DNA of 64,000 bases from Mesorhizobium sp. WSM2240 (lineage in GTDB: Bacteria; Pseudomonadota; Alphaproteobacteria; Rhizobiales; Rhizobiaceae). Made by a program: the position numbers and the translations under genes. This document shows, in pieces, positions 17,849-29,638 of the stretch. The notes below the pieces were generated by a model that saw only the letters and a list, made by a program, of their open reading frames with translations, was not told the origin of the DNA and made no database searches. Each line of letters begins with the position of its first letter. Within the stretch, counting starts at the first letter, position 1. The stretch lies in contig NZ_CP159253.1 of NCBI RefSeq assembly GCF_040438645.1, positions 2,108,001 through 2,172,000 of the forward strand. The letters are read 5' to 3'.

Positions 17849-19588
17849 TCAGTCGGGCAGCCCCGCCTTCCGCAAGGCGTTGGCGAAGGCATCCATCAGT
17901 TGCGGGCGCACGAAGTCCATCTGAACAAAGCCGCCGATCGTCCAGCCGGGGGCAACCTCAAGAAGCTGCTCGGCAGCCATTCGAGCAGCGTCGAGGTGCC
18001 CTAGATTGGCATGGCTGGCTACGAGGGTGGCGTGGAGTAAGCTGAAGCCCGGATTCGATTGGATTGCCAGTGCCGAATAGTTTGCCGCTTCCTCGAAATG
18101 GCCGGTGAACAGATTGACCCAGGCCAACGCCAGATAGGGATGGTAGTTCAACGGATCAAACGGGCTAAGCCGTAACGCTCTCTGTGCGTGATCGACTGCG
18201 CGTTCGTACTGTTCGCAAAGCATGTTGACCAAGGCGCTGAAACCAAAGGCGAGCGCAGAATTGCTGTTCAACTTCAATGCCTGGTCGAGCGCACCCAATG
18301 CACGGGCGTAGTCATGGGTGATCATTGCATAGACGAACGCTCCCATGCTCAGCGCCTGTGGATCGTCCGAGCCCATGACCATAGCTGCATGGGCGTGCAT
18401 CAGCGCCGCTGACCTGTCCTCGGGGTGAAATCCGCCGCGAAGAAAGCGCTGCTCATGGCCCCATGCCGCATAGCCATGGGCGGCGGCATAGTTGGGGTCG
18501 AGACGCAGAGCCTCATCGAGAAGACGCAATGCTTCGTTTGTGTTGGCTGATGTGTTTGCATGCGTATGCGGCATGGCGCGCAGGTAGAGATCATAAGCGT
18601 CAAGCCTGTCCGGCGCCTTGCGGCGCGCCCGCTCTATCTCAGCGCGCCGGATCGAGGGTTCGATCGCTCCGACGATGCTCTCCGTCAGCCGATCCTGCAG
18701 ATCGAAAACATCTTCGACAGCGCCCTCGAACTTGTCGGCCCAGACATGGGTCGCGTCCGTCCCCTCGACGAGCTGGCCTGTGATACGCAGACGGTTCGCG
18801 GCCTTGCGGATGCTCCCTTCCAGCACGTAGCGCACCCCCAGTTCCTTCGCGACCTGGCGGATGTCCGCCGCCTTTCCTTTGTAGACGAAGGTGGAATTTC
18901 GGGCGATCACGAAGATGCCGGGCATCTTCGACAGGCTGGTGATCAGATCTTCGACCAACCCGTCGGCGAAGTACTCCTGCTCCGGGTCGCCGCTCATATT
19001 GGTGAAGGGCAACACCGCTATCGAGGGCTTGCCCGGCAAGACTAGCGGTTTGGCCAGCATCGTGGGGATTGGGCCGCCGATGACGACGCGATAGGCGTGC
19101 ACCGGCTCCGCGATGTTTTTGACCTGCTGCTCGCCCATCGATTCGAATGCGAAGGCGAGCTTCTTCTCGACCTCGCGCGCCACCTTGCCGGAGACGCATA
19201 TGCTGCCGGGTTCGGCCAGTTGTTCGAGCCGCGCGGCGACATTGACGCCTTCGCCGTAACAGTCCTCACCCTCGATGATGACTTCGCCGAGATTGACGCC
19301 GATCCGAACCTCCAAGCGCTGGTCTTCCGCAACATTGGCGTTGCGTTCCGCCAGACCGCGCTGCAGCGACACGGCGCATTCGACCGCATTCACGACGCTG
19401 CCGAATTCGGCAAGCAGTCCGTCGCCCATCAGCTTGAAGATGCGGCCGTGGCGCTTTTCGATCTCCGGTTCGAACAGTTCCCTGCGGCTGGCTTTCAGGC
19501 GGTCGAACGTTCCCGCCTCGTCGCGCTCCATGAGAGCCGAGTAGCCGACCACGTCGGCAGCGAGAATCGCCGCGAGCTTCCGCTCCAT
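17849..19588 (-). CDS. Class III adenylate/guanylate cyclase with TolB-like region and TPR repeats
   Basis: 579 residues from ATG 19588 (MERKLAAILAADVVGYS); a longer frame to 19663 lacks family similarity. The cyclase domain (about 1-170) has both metal aspartates, in AADVVGYS and GDGLLAEF, and the NVAARLEQ segment. A TolB-like segment follows (SIAVLPFTNMSGDPEQEYFA, then VRYVLEGSIRKA). About 230 C-terminal residues of TPR-type helices come last, for example LDEALRLDPNYAAAHGYAAW. No membrane segment is evident. Rhizobia carry many such cyclases; signal and substrate preference are unknown. The same architecture recurs at 62289. Confidence 0.9.
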   Translation of the reverse strand: MERKLAAILAADVVGYSALMERDEAGTFDRLKASRRELFEPEIEKRHGRIFKLMGDGLLAEFGSVVNAVECAVSLQRGLAERNANVAEDQRLEVRIGVNLGEVIIEGEDCYGEGVNVAARLEQLAEPGSICVSGKVAREVEKKLAFAFESMGEQQVKNIAEPVHAYRVVIGGPIPTMLAKPLVLPGKPSIAVLPFTNMSGDPEQEYFADGLVEDLITSLSKMPGIFVIARNSTFVYKGKAADIRQVAKELGVRYVLEGSIRKAANRLRITGQLVEGTDATHVWADKFEGAVEDVFDLQDRLTESIVGAIEPSIRRAEIERARRKAPDRLDAYDLYLRAMPHTHANTSANTNEALRLLDEALRLDPNYAAAHGYAAWGHEQRFLRGGFHPEDRSAALMHAHAAMVMGSDDPQALSMGAFVYAMITHDYARALGALDQALKLNSNSALAFGFSALVNMLCEQYERAVDHAQRALRLSPFDPLNYHPYLALAWVNLFTGHFEEAANYSALAIQSNPGFSLLHATLVASHANLGHLDAARMAAEQLLEVAPGWTIGGFVQMDFVRPQLMDAFANALRKAGLPD

Positions 19589-19659
19589 GAAGGCCCCCTC
19601 AAGGGCAGGATCAATCGATAATAGAGTACGACACGTGCGTACGGAAGAGCGCCTGCTCT

Positions 19660-20289
19660 TCAAACCGCCATCAGTTCCCTGACGCCGTCGGCGACGAACT
19701 GGACGGCAAGCGCAGCCAGGATCACGCCGAGCAGGCGGGTCAGGATGGAGCGCCCGGTCTGGCCAAGGAGCCGGTCGATGCGCTCGGCGAGAATGAAGAC
19801 CAGATAGGTCAAAAGCAGGCAGACCGCGATGATGCCGACCAGCGCCGCCTGGGCGGCAACACCCTGGAACGAACCCGACAAAAGGACCGTGGCCGAAATC
19901 GCGCCGGGGCCGGCGATCAGCGGGATCGCCAGCGGGAAGGCGGCGATGTTGTGGATATGGTCCCTGGTGATCGCCACATCCGAGATCTTCTCCTTACGGT
20001 CCTGGCGCTTTTCGAACACCATCTCGAAGGCGATGAAGAACAGGAGCAAGCCGCCCGCCACCCGGAAGGCGGGCAGGGTGATGCCGAGCACCGACAGGAT
20101 CAGCGCGCCGGCCAGCGCAAACAGCGCCATCACCGAAAAACCGATGATCGAGGCGCGGACGGAGACCTGCCGGCGCTCGTCGCGGTTCATGCCGCGCGTG
20201 ACGGCGAGAAACAGCGGCGCCAGGCCCGGCGGATCGATGGTCACCAGAAGCGTAACGAAGGCGTTGAAGACGCTGTCGTAACTCGGCAT
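19660..20289 (-). CDS. MarC-family integral membrane protein
   Basis: 209 residues from ATG 20289 (GGGGAG upstream); the ORF to 20415 adds a non-hydrophobic leader. The start MPSYDSVFNAFVTLLVTIDP, PPGLAPLF and IAGPGAISATVLL are MarC hallmarks. About six membrane spans are visible. Function is unresolved; the old link to multiple antibiotic resistance was withdrawn. Confidence 0.9.
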   Translation of the reverse strand: MPSYDSVFNAFVTLLVTIDPPGLAPLFLAVTRGMNRDERRQVSVRASIIGFSVMALFALAGALILSVLGITLPAFRVAGGLLLFFIAFEMVFEKRQDRKEKISDVAITRDHIHNIAAFPLAIPLIAGPGAISATVLLSGSFQGVAAQAALVGIIAVCLLLTYLVFILAERIDRLLGQTGRSILTRLLGVILAALAVQFVADGVRELMAV

Positions 20290-20423
20290 TGCCAGCTCCC
20301 CGCCCTTCTGCCCGCAATCGGTAATAGAACAAGGCAAAGCGGAGCGCCAGCATGCGCTATTCGGGTAGTGGGCCGGTTTGAAATCTGACCTTTGAACTGA
20401 CGCCTGGCGAGCCATATTGAGGC

Positions 20424-20570
20424 ATGAAAGAGCCGAAACTCGCGATGGCCGCTGGCGTCACTGACAAGCTTTTGGGAGATTGGTGAAATCGTTGCGTTGA
20501 TCGAGGCAAAGGAAGCCGAGAAGCCGTTGGTTCGCGGACCATATAAGAAATGGACCACGCAAAAATCCAG
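20424..20570 (+). pseudogene. Frameshifted C-terminal remnant of an insertion-sequence transposase
   Basis: From ATG 20424 one frame reads KEPKLAMAAGVTDKL. The next frame continues FWEIGEIVALIEAKEAEK and then LVRGPYKK. Together they match the C-terminal tail (xPAMAAGVTDxLWxxxxIVxLIE...RGPYKK) that I recall from rhizobial IS transposases. A one-base frameshift separates the two parts, and the catalytic domain is missing. The family assignment is from memory. Confidence 0.55.
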
Positions 20571-20577
20571 GCGACCG

Positions 20578-20802
20578 TTATGGGGCCGCCTGTTCAACCT
20601 GCCAATGGTTCGGACTTGAGTCCAGATTCCGCTTGATGTCCTCGGGCTTCATGACGCCCTCGTTGAACAGGTCCATGATGCGTTTCGCCAAGCGGTTACG
20701 AGCTGGCGCGTTATTTTCGATGCCAATTTCCTTCGAATAGTCCTCCAGGAGTTTGGTGAGTTCGGCCAATTGCGGGCCACTGGCTATGCCCCAGTCGTCC
20801 AT
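20578..20802 (-). CDS. Small hypothetical protein
   Basis: 74 residues from ATG 20802, with GGGAGA upstream; ATG 20880 is less likely. Predominantly helical and charged (QLAELTKLLEDYSKEIGI, ARNRLAKRIMDLFNEGV). No family recognised. It lies between transposase debris on one side and a VOC gene on the other, so it may be an accessory gene. Confidence 0.6.
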   Translation of the reverse strand: MDDWGIASGPQLAELTKLLEDYSKEIGIENNAPARNRLAKRIMDLFNEGVMKPEDIKRNLDSSPNHWQVEQAAP

Positions 20803-20983
20803 CTTGCATCTCCCATGATTGGGCGAAAGCGTGATGGTCTCTTCCAAGCGCCCGATTGCCGGAATGTCACGGGCGACCAACAGAGCATTGCACGTCTGAT
20901 CTGGAAACGCGAATCACGAAGCGCTTGCCGTTCCAATTTCAAACTGACCCACTACCGCTGTTCAGTGCGGCTGGACAGACCGG

Positions 20984-21361
20984 TCACCCGGTTTTGCCGC
21001 AATAGGCCTCCAGCCGATAGCCGTCGGGATCGACGACGTAGGCTGCATAGTAGCCTTCTCCATAGTCGGCGCGCAGGCCGGGCCTGCCATTGTCGCGGCC
21101 GCCGGCGGCAAGGGCGGCGCTATGGAAGCTGTCGACGCTTTGGCGCGATGGCGCGGTGAAGCAGAAATGCAGGCCGGAACCGGCATCGTCGGGCACGGGA
21201 GTTTCGACGCGGCTGATCCAGAAACCGACGGCGTCCTTGCCATAGCCGAGCGAGCCGTCGGATGCGCTGAGGCAGGAATAGCCGAGCGGTGCGAGCGCTG
21301 CGTCGTAGAAGCGTTTTGCGGCGGCGATATCGCGAACGCCGATCGAGACATGGTCGAGCAT
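20984..21361 (-). CDS. VOC-family (glyoxalase/bleomycin-resistance fold) protein
   Basis: 125 residues from ATG 21361, chosen because GGAG lies 7 bases upstream; ATG 21373 is an alternative. MLDHVSIGVRDIAAAKRFYD, LHFCFTAPSR and YAAYVVDPDGYRLEAYC are typical VOC motifs, with metal ligands expected at His4 and the Glu of RLEAYC. Substrate unknown. It follows the gene at 21376 by about 14 bases, so the two are probably cotranscribed. Confidence 0.9.
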   Translation of the reverse strand: MLDHVSIGVRDIAAAKRFYDAALAPLGYSCLSASDGSLGYGKDAVGFWISRVETPVPDDAGSGLHFCFTAPSRQSVDSFHSAALAAGGRDNGRPGLRADYGEGYYAAYVVDPDGYRLEAYCGKTG

Positions 21362-21375
21362 GGTTTTCTCCATCG

Positions 21376-21912
21376 CTATGATTGAGCGGACCGGCGGGCA
21401 AGGAACTCCACTTCCAGCCGCCAATTGGCGCCGTTGTCATGCGAACGTTCGCTGGTCCAGCGGAACGCGTCGTCGGTGATGTCGGTAAAGCTCCAGCGGA
21501 CGGTCGAGCCTGTATCGTCGGCGCCCTGCTGGACGATATTGTCGCCATCCGCGCGGCCGAGCTGACGGCTGTAATACTGGGTGCGCGGGTCGCTCCAGAT
21601 AATGTGCCAGGCGTCGAGGCCGGGGTCGTAGACCCGCAAAGTCGTGCCGTAGAAGGTCCAGTTCCCGAGCGACGGTGAAGGGCCGGCGTCTCTGGCGGGC
21701 AGGATCCAGACGTCCTGGATCGCGCGGCCTTCGAGCACCCAGCCGAATTGGATTTCGCCGCGGCCGGTCAGCACCTTGCCGTCTTCAGTGAAACGCTTGG
21801 CGTCGAACGACCATGCGCCGACGAAGCGGCCGTAGAGGTTCAGCTTTTCGGCATGGCCGGCTGCCGGACCGGCAGCGTGCAGGGCTTCGGCAAAGGAATT
21901 GGCCTGGGACAT
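21376..21912 (-). CDS. DUF1579-like/lipocalin-like hypothetical protein
   Basis: 178 residues, with no signal peptide. Repeated short beta strands with Trp (GAWSFDAKRF, GEIQFGWVLEGRAIQDVWIL, WTFYGTTLRVYDP, WHIIWSDP, WRLEVEFLAR) suggest a lipocalin-like barrel similar to DUF1579. Forms a probable two-gene unit with the VOC gene, divergent from an AraC regulator 86 bases away that may control it. Confidence 0.75.
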   Translation of the reverse strand: MSQANSFAEALHAAGPAAGHAEKLNLYGRFVGAWSFDAKRFTEDGKVLTGRGEIQFGWVLEGRAIQDVWILPARDAGPSPSLGNWTFYGTTLRVYDPGLDAWHIIWSDPRTQYYSRQLGRADGDNIVQQGADDTGSTVRWSFTDITDDAFRWTSERSHDNGANWRLEVEFLARRSAQS

Positions 21913-21998
21913 GATATAGCTCCCGGATTGTCAGCAGATGCGGCCATGATGGCGGCCGGCCGCTTTATCGGCTTGGGAAAAATTGCTATCTTTTGCCG

Positions 21999-22850
21999 AT
22001 GACAGTGACCGCCCATTTACTTGCGTCTGGTCCGGGGTGGCGGGTCCACGATTTGATCTGCCGCGCCGGCGTTCACGACCGTCCGTTCGAGGAGCAGCAC
22101 GGCGACTATTGCATCGCGGCCGTGACTGACGGGACCTTTCGCTACAGCGCCGCGCAGGGGACTGCGGTGCTCGCGCCCGGCTCGATGCTGCTCGGCAATG
22201 CCGGCTCCTGCTTCGAATGCGGACACGAACACGGGGTGGGCGACCGCTGCCTGTCTTTTCACTATTCGCCGGAGTTTCTGGAAGACGTCGTTGCCGAGAC
22301 GCCGGGGGCGAGGAATATCGGCTTCGCTGCGCCGCGCCTGCCGCCGCTGAGAGATTTCGCGCGCCTGTTGGCGGAAGCGGAGATCGCGCGGGACGACAGC
22401 GATGCCGGGGCTTTGGGTGAAATCGCCTTGCGGCTGGCCGGCGGCGTCGCGTCGACGCTTGCCGGCACGGCGGCGGATCAGCCGCGCCGGCCGAACCGTT
22501 TCGACCAGCGCCGCGTCAGCGAGGCGGTCCGCCGCATAGAACTGGCCGCTCACGAACCGCTCGCGCTCGCCGATCTGGCCAGCGGGACGGCGACCAGCCC
22601 GTTCCACTTCCTGCGCTCGTTTCGCCAGATGACCGGCATGACGCCGCATCAATATGTGCTGAGAACCCGCCTGCACCGCGCGGCGGTGCGGCTGCGGCTG
22701 TCGGACGAGCCGATTTCGGCCATCGCCTTCGACGCCGGCTTCAACGACCTTTCCACTTTCAACCGGCGTTTCAGGCGGGTCATGGGTGTGACGCCCGGCG
22801 CATTCCGGGCGCGCCATCGCAGTGGCGGCGCGGGCGCTTCAATCCTGTAA
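21999..22850 (+). CDS. AraC-family transcriptional regulator
   Basis: 283 residues from ATG 21999 (TTG 21993 also possible). The N-terminal half is a cupin-like sensing domain (HGDYCIAAVTDGTFRYSA, GSMLLGNAGSCFECGH). The C-terminal 100 residues carry two helix-turn-helix units (EPLALADLASGTATSPFHF, SDEPISAIAFDAGFNDLST) ending FNRRFRRVMGVTPGAFR. It is divergent from 21376-21912 and its VOC partner, the likely targets. Inducer unknown. Confidence 0.92.
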   Translation: MTVTAHLLASGPGWRVHDLICRAGVHDRPFEEQHGDYCIAAVTDGTFRYSAAQGTAVLAPGSMLLGNAGSCFECGHEHGVGDRCLSFHYSPEFLEDVVAETPGARNIGFAAPRLPPLRDFARLLAEAEIARDDSDAGALGEIALRLAGGVASTLAGTAADQPRRPNRFDQRRVSEAVRRIELAAHEPLALADLASGTATSPFHFLRSFRQMTGMTPHQYVLRTRLHRAAVRLRLSDEPISAIAFDAGFNDLSTFNRRFRRVMGVTPGAFRARHRSGGAGASIL

Positions 22851-23008
22851 GCCGGGACAGGAACAGCAGACTTTCGCGCCAGCCGCCTGCGATCCCGGCA
22901 GACATGTCGTCGCAGTCTCAGAAAACCGCTTCTATCCGGTTGATTTAAATCGAAAAAGCAACTCTGGATATCGGCCGGATTTCGCGTCCGAGAGTTGGAG
23001 ATCGCCAG

Positions 23009-23034
23009 TCACTTCCTATATAAGGAGCAAGTGA
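23009..23034. promoter_or_regulatory. Imperfect dyad upstream of gyrA
   Basis: TCACTTCCT-ATATA-AGGAGc-AAGTGA, arms TCACTT/AAGTGA plus CCT/AGG, 24 bases before the gyrA start. It could be a leader hairpin or operator. Confidence 0.4.
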
Positions 23035-23057
23035 TTCCCCATATTGCGTGATCCGAT

Positions 23058-25859
<2,802 letters not shown>

Positions 25860-25869
25860 AATACTTTCG

Positions 25870-25892
25870 GTCGCGGCGGAAACTGCCGCGAC
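25870..25892. terminator. Perfect 8-bp hairpin after gyrA
   Basis: GTCGCGGC-ggaaact-GCCGCGAC, between convergent gyrA and the small gene at 25910. No T-run follows on the plus strand; on the minus strand it is followed by an AT-rich stretch. Termination is plausible but not certain. Confidence 0.5.
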
Positions 25893-25909
25893 AACCAAGG
25901 CGAGACCGT

Positions 25910-26050
25910 CTAGCGCTGGCGCGGACCGAAACCCCGTGAGCGGTCGTTGCGCTCTTCGAGGCGGATGCGTGCGGCTTCCTGATGAAGACCGAAGGCCGTG
26001 GCGATCAGCATGGCGATGGTCATTGCGGCGGCGAGCATGTAGATCAGCAT
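25910..26050 (-). CDS. 46-residue single-span membrane peptide
   Basis: ATG 26050 is preceded by AGGAG 9 bases upstream. The product begins MLIYMLAAAMTIAMLIATAF, one membrane span, and ends with a charged basic tail (EAARIRLEERNDRSRGFGPR). It is convergent with gyrA. Codon use is GC-rich like its neighbours and the start region looks genuine. No homologue is known to me. Confidence 0.65.
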   Translation of the reverse strand: MLIYMLAAAMTIAMLIATAFGLHQEAARIRLEERNDRSRGFGPRQR

Positions 26051-26245
26051 GATGTCGTTCTCCTGATCGTTACAATGATTAGATGGCGATTTGGTTTCCG
26101 ACTTTGTAGAGGCGGTCTATCTGCGGCCGGTTGAACCTTTCGTGATGCGGCCGTTCATCTGCGGTTCACCTTGCACTTGCCAAGCAGCGGCGACTCCGCC
26201 CATGCGAATTGCGTTTGACCTTAGGCCCGGCTAGAAGCAGCTTCC

Positions 26246-26743
26246 ATGAAACGCATCACTATCTACGCGGGATCGTTCGATCCGCTGACCAACGGCCATC
26301 TCGACGTGCTGAAGGCGGCGCTGGCCGTCGCCGACACGATCTACGCCGCAATAGGCGTTCATCCCGGCAAGAAGCCGCTGTTTTCCCTGGAGGAGAGGAT
26401 CGAGCTCATAGAGCGTGCGGCGCGCGCCGAGTTCGGCGCCGACGCGGAGCGCATCAAGGTCATCTCGTTTGACGGGCTGGTGATCGAAGCGGCGCGCAAG
26501 CATGGCGCATCGACCATGATACGCGGCCTGCGCGACGGCACGGATCTCGACTACGAGATGCAGTTGGCAGGTATGAACGAAACCATGGCGCCCGAACTGC
26601 AGACCGTTTTCCTGCCGGCGAGCCCCTCCGTCCGCACCATTACCGCCACACTTGTCCGCCAGATAGCCAGCATGGGAGGCGACATCCGCCCCTTCGTTCC
26701 GGCCGTGGTCGCTGGCGCGCTCGTCGAAAAATTCGCTCATTGA
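26246..26743 (+). CDS. coaD: Phosphopantetheine adenylyltransferase
   Basis: 165 residues. It transfers AMP from ATP to 4'-phosphopantetheine, the penultimate step of coenzyme A synthesis. The nucleotidyltransferase motif is TNGHLD with His18, and the second signature is [13 protein letters not shown] (ISSTxVR-like). Length is normal. Ten bases before the cyclophilin gene, so probably cotranscribed with it. Confidence 0.97.
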   Translation: MKRITIYAGSFDPLTNGHLDVLKAALAVADTIYAAIGVHPGKKPLFSLEERIELIERAARAEFGADAERIKVISFDGLVIEAARKHGASTMIRGLRDGTDLDYEMQLAGMNETMAPELQTVFLPASPSVRTITATLVRQIASMGGDIRPFVPAVVAGALVEKFAH

Positions 26744-26753
26744 GGAAAAATCC

Positions 26754-27338
26754 ATGAAGCTCAGGAAGCTTGCTTCGTCCCTGATTATTGCCGCGGCCCT
26801 GTTTGGCGGCTCGGCCGCAATAGCCGCCGAACCCGAAAACACCATGATCATCACGCTGGAACAGGGCGATGTGACCATCGCGCTCAGGCCCGACCTCGCG
26901 CCCAAGCATGTCGAGCAGATCAAGGCGCTGGTGCGCGGCGGCGAATATAACAATGTCGCCTTCCACCGGGTGATCGAGGGCTTCATGGCGCAGACCGGAG
27001 ACGTGGAGTTCGGCGACATGAAGGACGGCTTCGATCCGGACCGCGCCGGCACCGGCGGCTCAAAGCTGCCCGATCTGCCCGCCGAGTTCTCAGCCGAGCC
27101 CTATGTGCGCGGCACCGTCGGCATGGCGCGAGCGCAGAGCCCGGATTCGGCCAATTCGCAATTCTTCATCATGTTTGCGCCCAATCCGGGCCTCGACGGC
27201 CAGTACACGGTCGTCGGCACGGTAGAGAGCGGCATGGAACTGATCGACCAGGTGAAAAAGGGCGACCCCGCCATGAATGGGGTTGTCAGCGAGCCGGATC
27301 GGATGATCAAGGTGCGCATCGCCGCCGACGGCAATTAA
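26754..27338 (+). CDS. Periplasmic cyclophilin-type peptidyl-prolyl isomerase
   Basis: 194 residues with a signal peptide (KLRKLASSLIIAAALFGGSA, cleavage near AIAAEP). The cyclophilin core follows: VAFHRVIEGFMAQTGDVEFG, FSAEPYVRGTVGMARAQSP, SANSQFFIMFAPNPGLDGQY. Active-site residues FHR, FMAQTGD and QFFI are kept. It helps proline-limited folding in the periplasm. The following gene is a cytosolic paralogue. Confidence 0.96.
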   Translation: MKLRKLASSLIIAAALFGGSAAIAAEPENTMIITLEQGDVTIALRPDLAPKHVEQIKALVRGGEYNNVAFHRVIEGFMAQTGDVEFGDMKDGFDPDRAGTGGSKLPDLPAEFSAEPYVRGTVGMARAQSPDSANSQFFIMFAPNPGLDGQYTVVGTVESGMELIDQVKKGDPAMNGVVSEPDRMIKVRIAADGN

Positions 27339-27365
27339 TCAATTAAAGCAGAAAAGGAATTCGGG

Positions 27366-27881
27366 ATGGCCGAGATCAAGGATCGCGAAAACGCGCTCGT
27401 CATGGAAACCACCAAGGGCAAGGTCGTGATCGAGCTTCTGCCCGATCTGGCGCCGGGCCATGTGAGCCGCATCAAGGAACTGGCGCGCGAGGGCGCTTAT
27501 GACGGCGTCGTCTTCCACCGCGTCATCGACGGCTTCATGGCGCAGACCGGCGACGTGAAGTTCGGCAATTCGACCAAGCCGACGTTCGATCCTTCCCGCG
27601 CCGGCATGGGCGGTTCGGACAAGCCCGACCTCAAGGCTGAGTTCTCCAACATGAACCACAGCCGCGGCACCTGCTCGATGGCGCGGGCCCAGAACCCGAA
27701 CTCGGCGAATTCGCAGTTCTTCATCTGCTTCGACGATGCGGCTTTCCTCAACCGGCAGTATACGGTTTGGGGCCAGGTCATCGAAGGCATGGACAATGTC
27801 GACAATATCAAGCGCGGCGAGCCGGTGCAGGATCCCGACAAGATCGTGTCGATGAAAGTGGCGGCGGACATCGCAGCCTGA
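27366..27881 (+). CDS. Cytosolic cyclophilin-type peptidyl-prolyl isomerase
   Basis: 171 residues, no signal peptide (starts MAEIKDREN). Motifs VVFHRVIDGFMAQTGDVKFG, FSNMNHSRGTCSMARAQNP and SANSQFFICFDDAAFLNRQY show an intact active site. Tandem with the periplasmic paralogue 27 bases upstream; together they give isomerases for both compartments. Confidence 0.96.
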   Translation: MAEIKDRENALVMETTKGKVVIELLPDLAPGHVSRIKELAREGAYDGVVFHRVIDGFMAQTGDVKFGNSTKPTFDPSRAGMGGSDKPDLKAEFSNMNHSRGTCSMARAQNPNSANSQFFICFDDAAFLNRQYTVWGQVIEGMDNVDNIKRGEPVQDPDKIVSMKVAADIAA

Positions 27882-27886
27882 GCGGT

Positions 27887-28045
27887 CTACCTCCGCCGAG
27901 GAGGTCGCCGAGCGAAGCGAGGCGGGTGGGGTGTAGTGCTCCAACGCCGATCCTGCTTCTTGGACATCCAACCTGTGAAATTGAATGGTAAAACCCCCAC
28001 CCGCCCGGCCAAACAGCCGGGCGACCTCCCCACAAGGGGGAGGTA
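27887..28045. repeat. Repeated palindromic element between ppi and queA
   Basis: Outer arms CTACCTCC and GGAGGTAG pair end to end. Inner arms GAGGTCGCC (27901-27909) and GGCGACCTC pair, and GCGGGTGGGG pairs with CCCCACCCGC. Each side also folds locally (GCCCGGC-caaaca-GCCGGGC on the right). About 60 unpaired bases lie in the middle. This matches the large palindromic intergenic units common in Rhizobiaceae and Phyllobacteriaceae. Its right end supplies the queA ribosome binding site. Confidence 0.85.
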
Positions 28046-28048
28046 GAG

Positions 28049-29128
28049 GTGCGCGTCGACCTGTTTGATTTCGATCTCCCCGAAGACCGGATCGCGCTTC
28101 GCCCCGCCGAGCCGCGCGATGCGGCGCGGCTGCTCGTGGTCAGGCCGGGCGATGGCGTTGAAGATCGCAAAGTTGGCGAGCTGCCGGCGCTGCTTCAGCC
28201 CGGCGATGTCATGATCTTCAACGACACCAAGGTTATCCCGGCTCAGCTAAGGGGCATCCGGCGGCGCGGCGAAGCATCGGCGCAGGTGGACGCGACGCTG
28301 CACATGCGTGTGGCCGCGGATCGCTGGCTGGCTTTCGTCCGGCCGGGAAAACGCGTGGCGCCGGGCGATCGCATCCATTTCGGCCATGACGGTAATTCGT
28401 GCTTCCTTGGCGCGCTCGAGGCAACCGTCGTCGAGAAGCGCGAGGGCGGCGAGGTGCTGCTTGCCTTCGACCTATCCGGCCCGTTCCTGGACGAGGCGCT
28501 GCACGCAGTCGGCCATATCCCGCTGCCGCCCTACATCGCGTCGAAACGCGACGACGACGAGCGCGACCGCACGGACTACCAGACGATCTATGCCGAGGAG
28601 GAGGGCGCGGTCGCCGCGCCCACGGCCGGCCTGCATTTTACGCCCGAACTGTTCGCGGCGCTCGATAAGCGAGGCATCGAACGGCATTTCGTCACTTTGC
28701 ATGTCGGGGCTGGGACTTTTCTCCCGGTCAAAGCGGACGACACCGCCGACCACAAGATGCATGCCGAAAGCGGCAGCGTGTCGGCTGAGACCGCAGCCGC
28801 TGTGAACGCCGCCCGGGCGCGTGGCAGCCGCGTGGTATCGGTCGGCACGACTTCGCTCCGGCTGCTTGAAAGCGCTGCACGCGATGACGGAATGCTCGCC
28901 GAGTGGTCTGGCGCGACCAGCATCTTCATCACGCCGGGCTACCGCTTCCGGATCGTCGACGTGCTGATGACCAATTTCCACCTGCCACGCTCGACGCTGT
29001 TCATGCTGGTCTCGGCGTTCAGCGGGCTGGAGACGATGCGCGCGGCCTATGCGCATGCGGTCGCAAACGGCTACAGGTTCTACTCCTACGGAGACGCGTG
29101 CCTTCTGTTCAGGACTCAGAACCAGTAG
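28049..29128 (+). CDS. queA: S-adenosylmethionine:tRNA ribosyltransferase-isomerase
   Basis: 359 residues from GTG 28049, with GGGGGAGGT about 6 bases upstream inside the repeat element. QueA adds the ribosyl part of SAM to preQ1 in tRNA to make epoxyqueuosine. Family motifs [50 protein letters not shown] and [17 protein letters not shown] are all present. With tgt, two genes of queuosine synthesis lie within 1.7 kb. The 3' end overlaps the convergent GFA-like gene by 13 bases. Confidence 0.97.
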   Translation: MRVDLFDFDLPEDRIALRPAEPRDAARLLVVRPGDGVEDRKVGELPALLQPGDVMIFNDTKVIPAQLRGIRRRGEASAQVDATLHMRVAADRWLAFVRPGKRVAPGDRIHFGHDGNSCFLGALEATVVEKREGGEVLLAFDLSGPFLDEALHAVGHIPLPPYIASKRDDDERDRTDYQTIYAEEEGAVAAPTAGLHFTPELFAALDKRGIERHFVTLHVGAGTFLPVKADDTADHKMHAESGSVSAETAAAVNAARARGSRVVSVGTTSLRLLESAARDDGMLAEWSGATSIFITPGYRFRIVDVLMTNFHLPRSTLFMLVSAFSGLETMRAAYAHAVANGYRFYSYGDACLLFRTQNQ

Positions 29129-29514
29129 TCGGAGACCTTACGGCCGTCGCGAGGCAAATCTTCGAACGTGCCGAACCCGTCGAAATGGTCGATCGGTATG
29201 TCCGCGACAGCCTCGGGCTCGGCGAGCCTGACGTTCACGGCCAGGCGTCGCCGGCCATCCTTGCCTGTGCGGCTTCCTCGCCACCATGCGACGCAGCCAC
29301 ATTCCGGGCAGAAGTGCCAGCTCAAGTGTTTTTCGCCCCGCGCATAGGCCCGCGTCGGCCCGGACACGGTGATCTCGTGGCCTTCATAACCGTAGATCCA
29401 CAGAGCCCCGTGGCGGCGGCAGACCGTGCAGTTGCACGCCGTCGCTCCCTCCGGCTCTCCCTCGAAACGCCAGCGCACCGCGCCGCAATGGCACGCGCCC
29501 TCGATCGTCTTCAT
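29116..29514 (-). CDS. GFA-family (Mss4-fold) zinc protein
   Basis: 132 residues from ATG 29514; ATG 29574 adds an unrelated leader. Zinc cysteines are plain: [40 protein letters not shown]. The family is named for glutathione-dependent formaldehyde activation, but most members have no proven reaction. Convergent with queA, between it and tgt. Confidence 0.9.
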   Translation of the reverse strand: MKTIEGACHCGAVRWRFEGEPEGATACNCTVCRRHGALWIYGYEGHEITVSGPTRAYARGEKHLSWHFCPECGCVAWWRGSRTGKDGRRRLAVNVRLAEPEAVADIPIDHFDGFGTFEDLPRDGRKVSDYWF

Positions 29515-29638
29515 TCGGTCAGGTCCAGCATTTTCAGCGTGCGTCAGCGTAGAGCGCCTATTTTGACCGATCAAGGCTGAAGCAGCTCTTCGCCGTGATC
29601 CGATTGTCTTGGCGCGTTGTGGCCGCTAAGGGCAGGGC

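Noticed and set aside
17567..18004. 145-aa plus-strand frame
   Set aside because: Its second half is antisense to the cyclase gene and no domain is recognisable.
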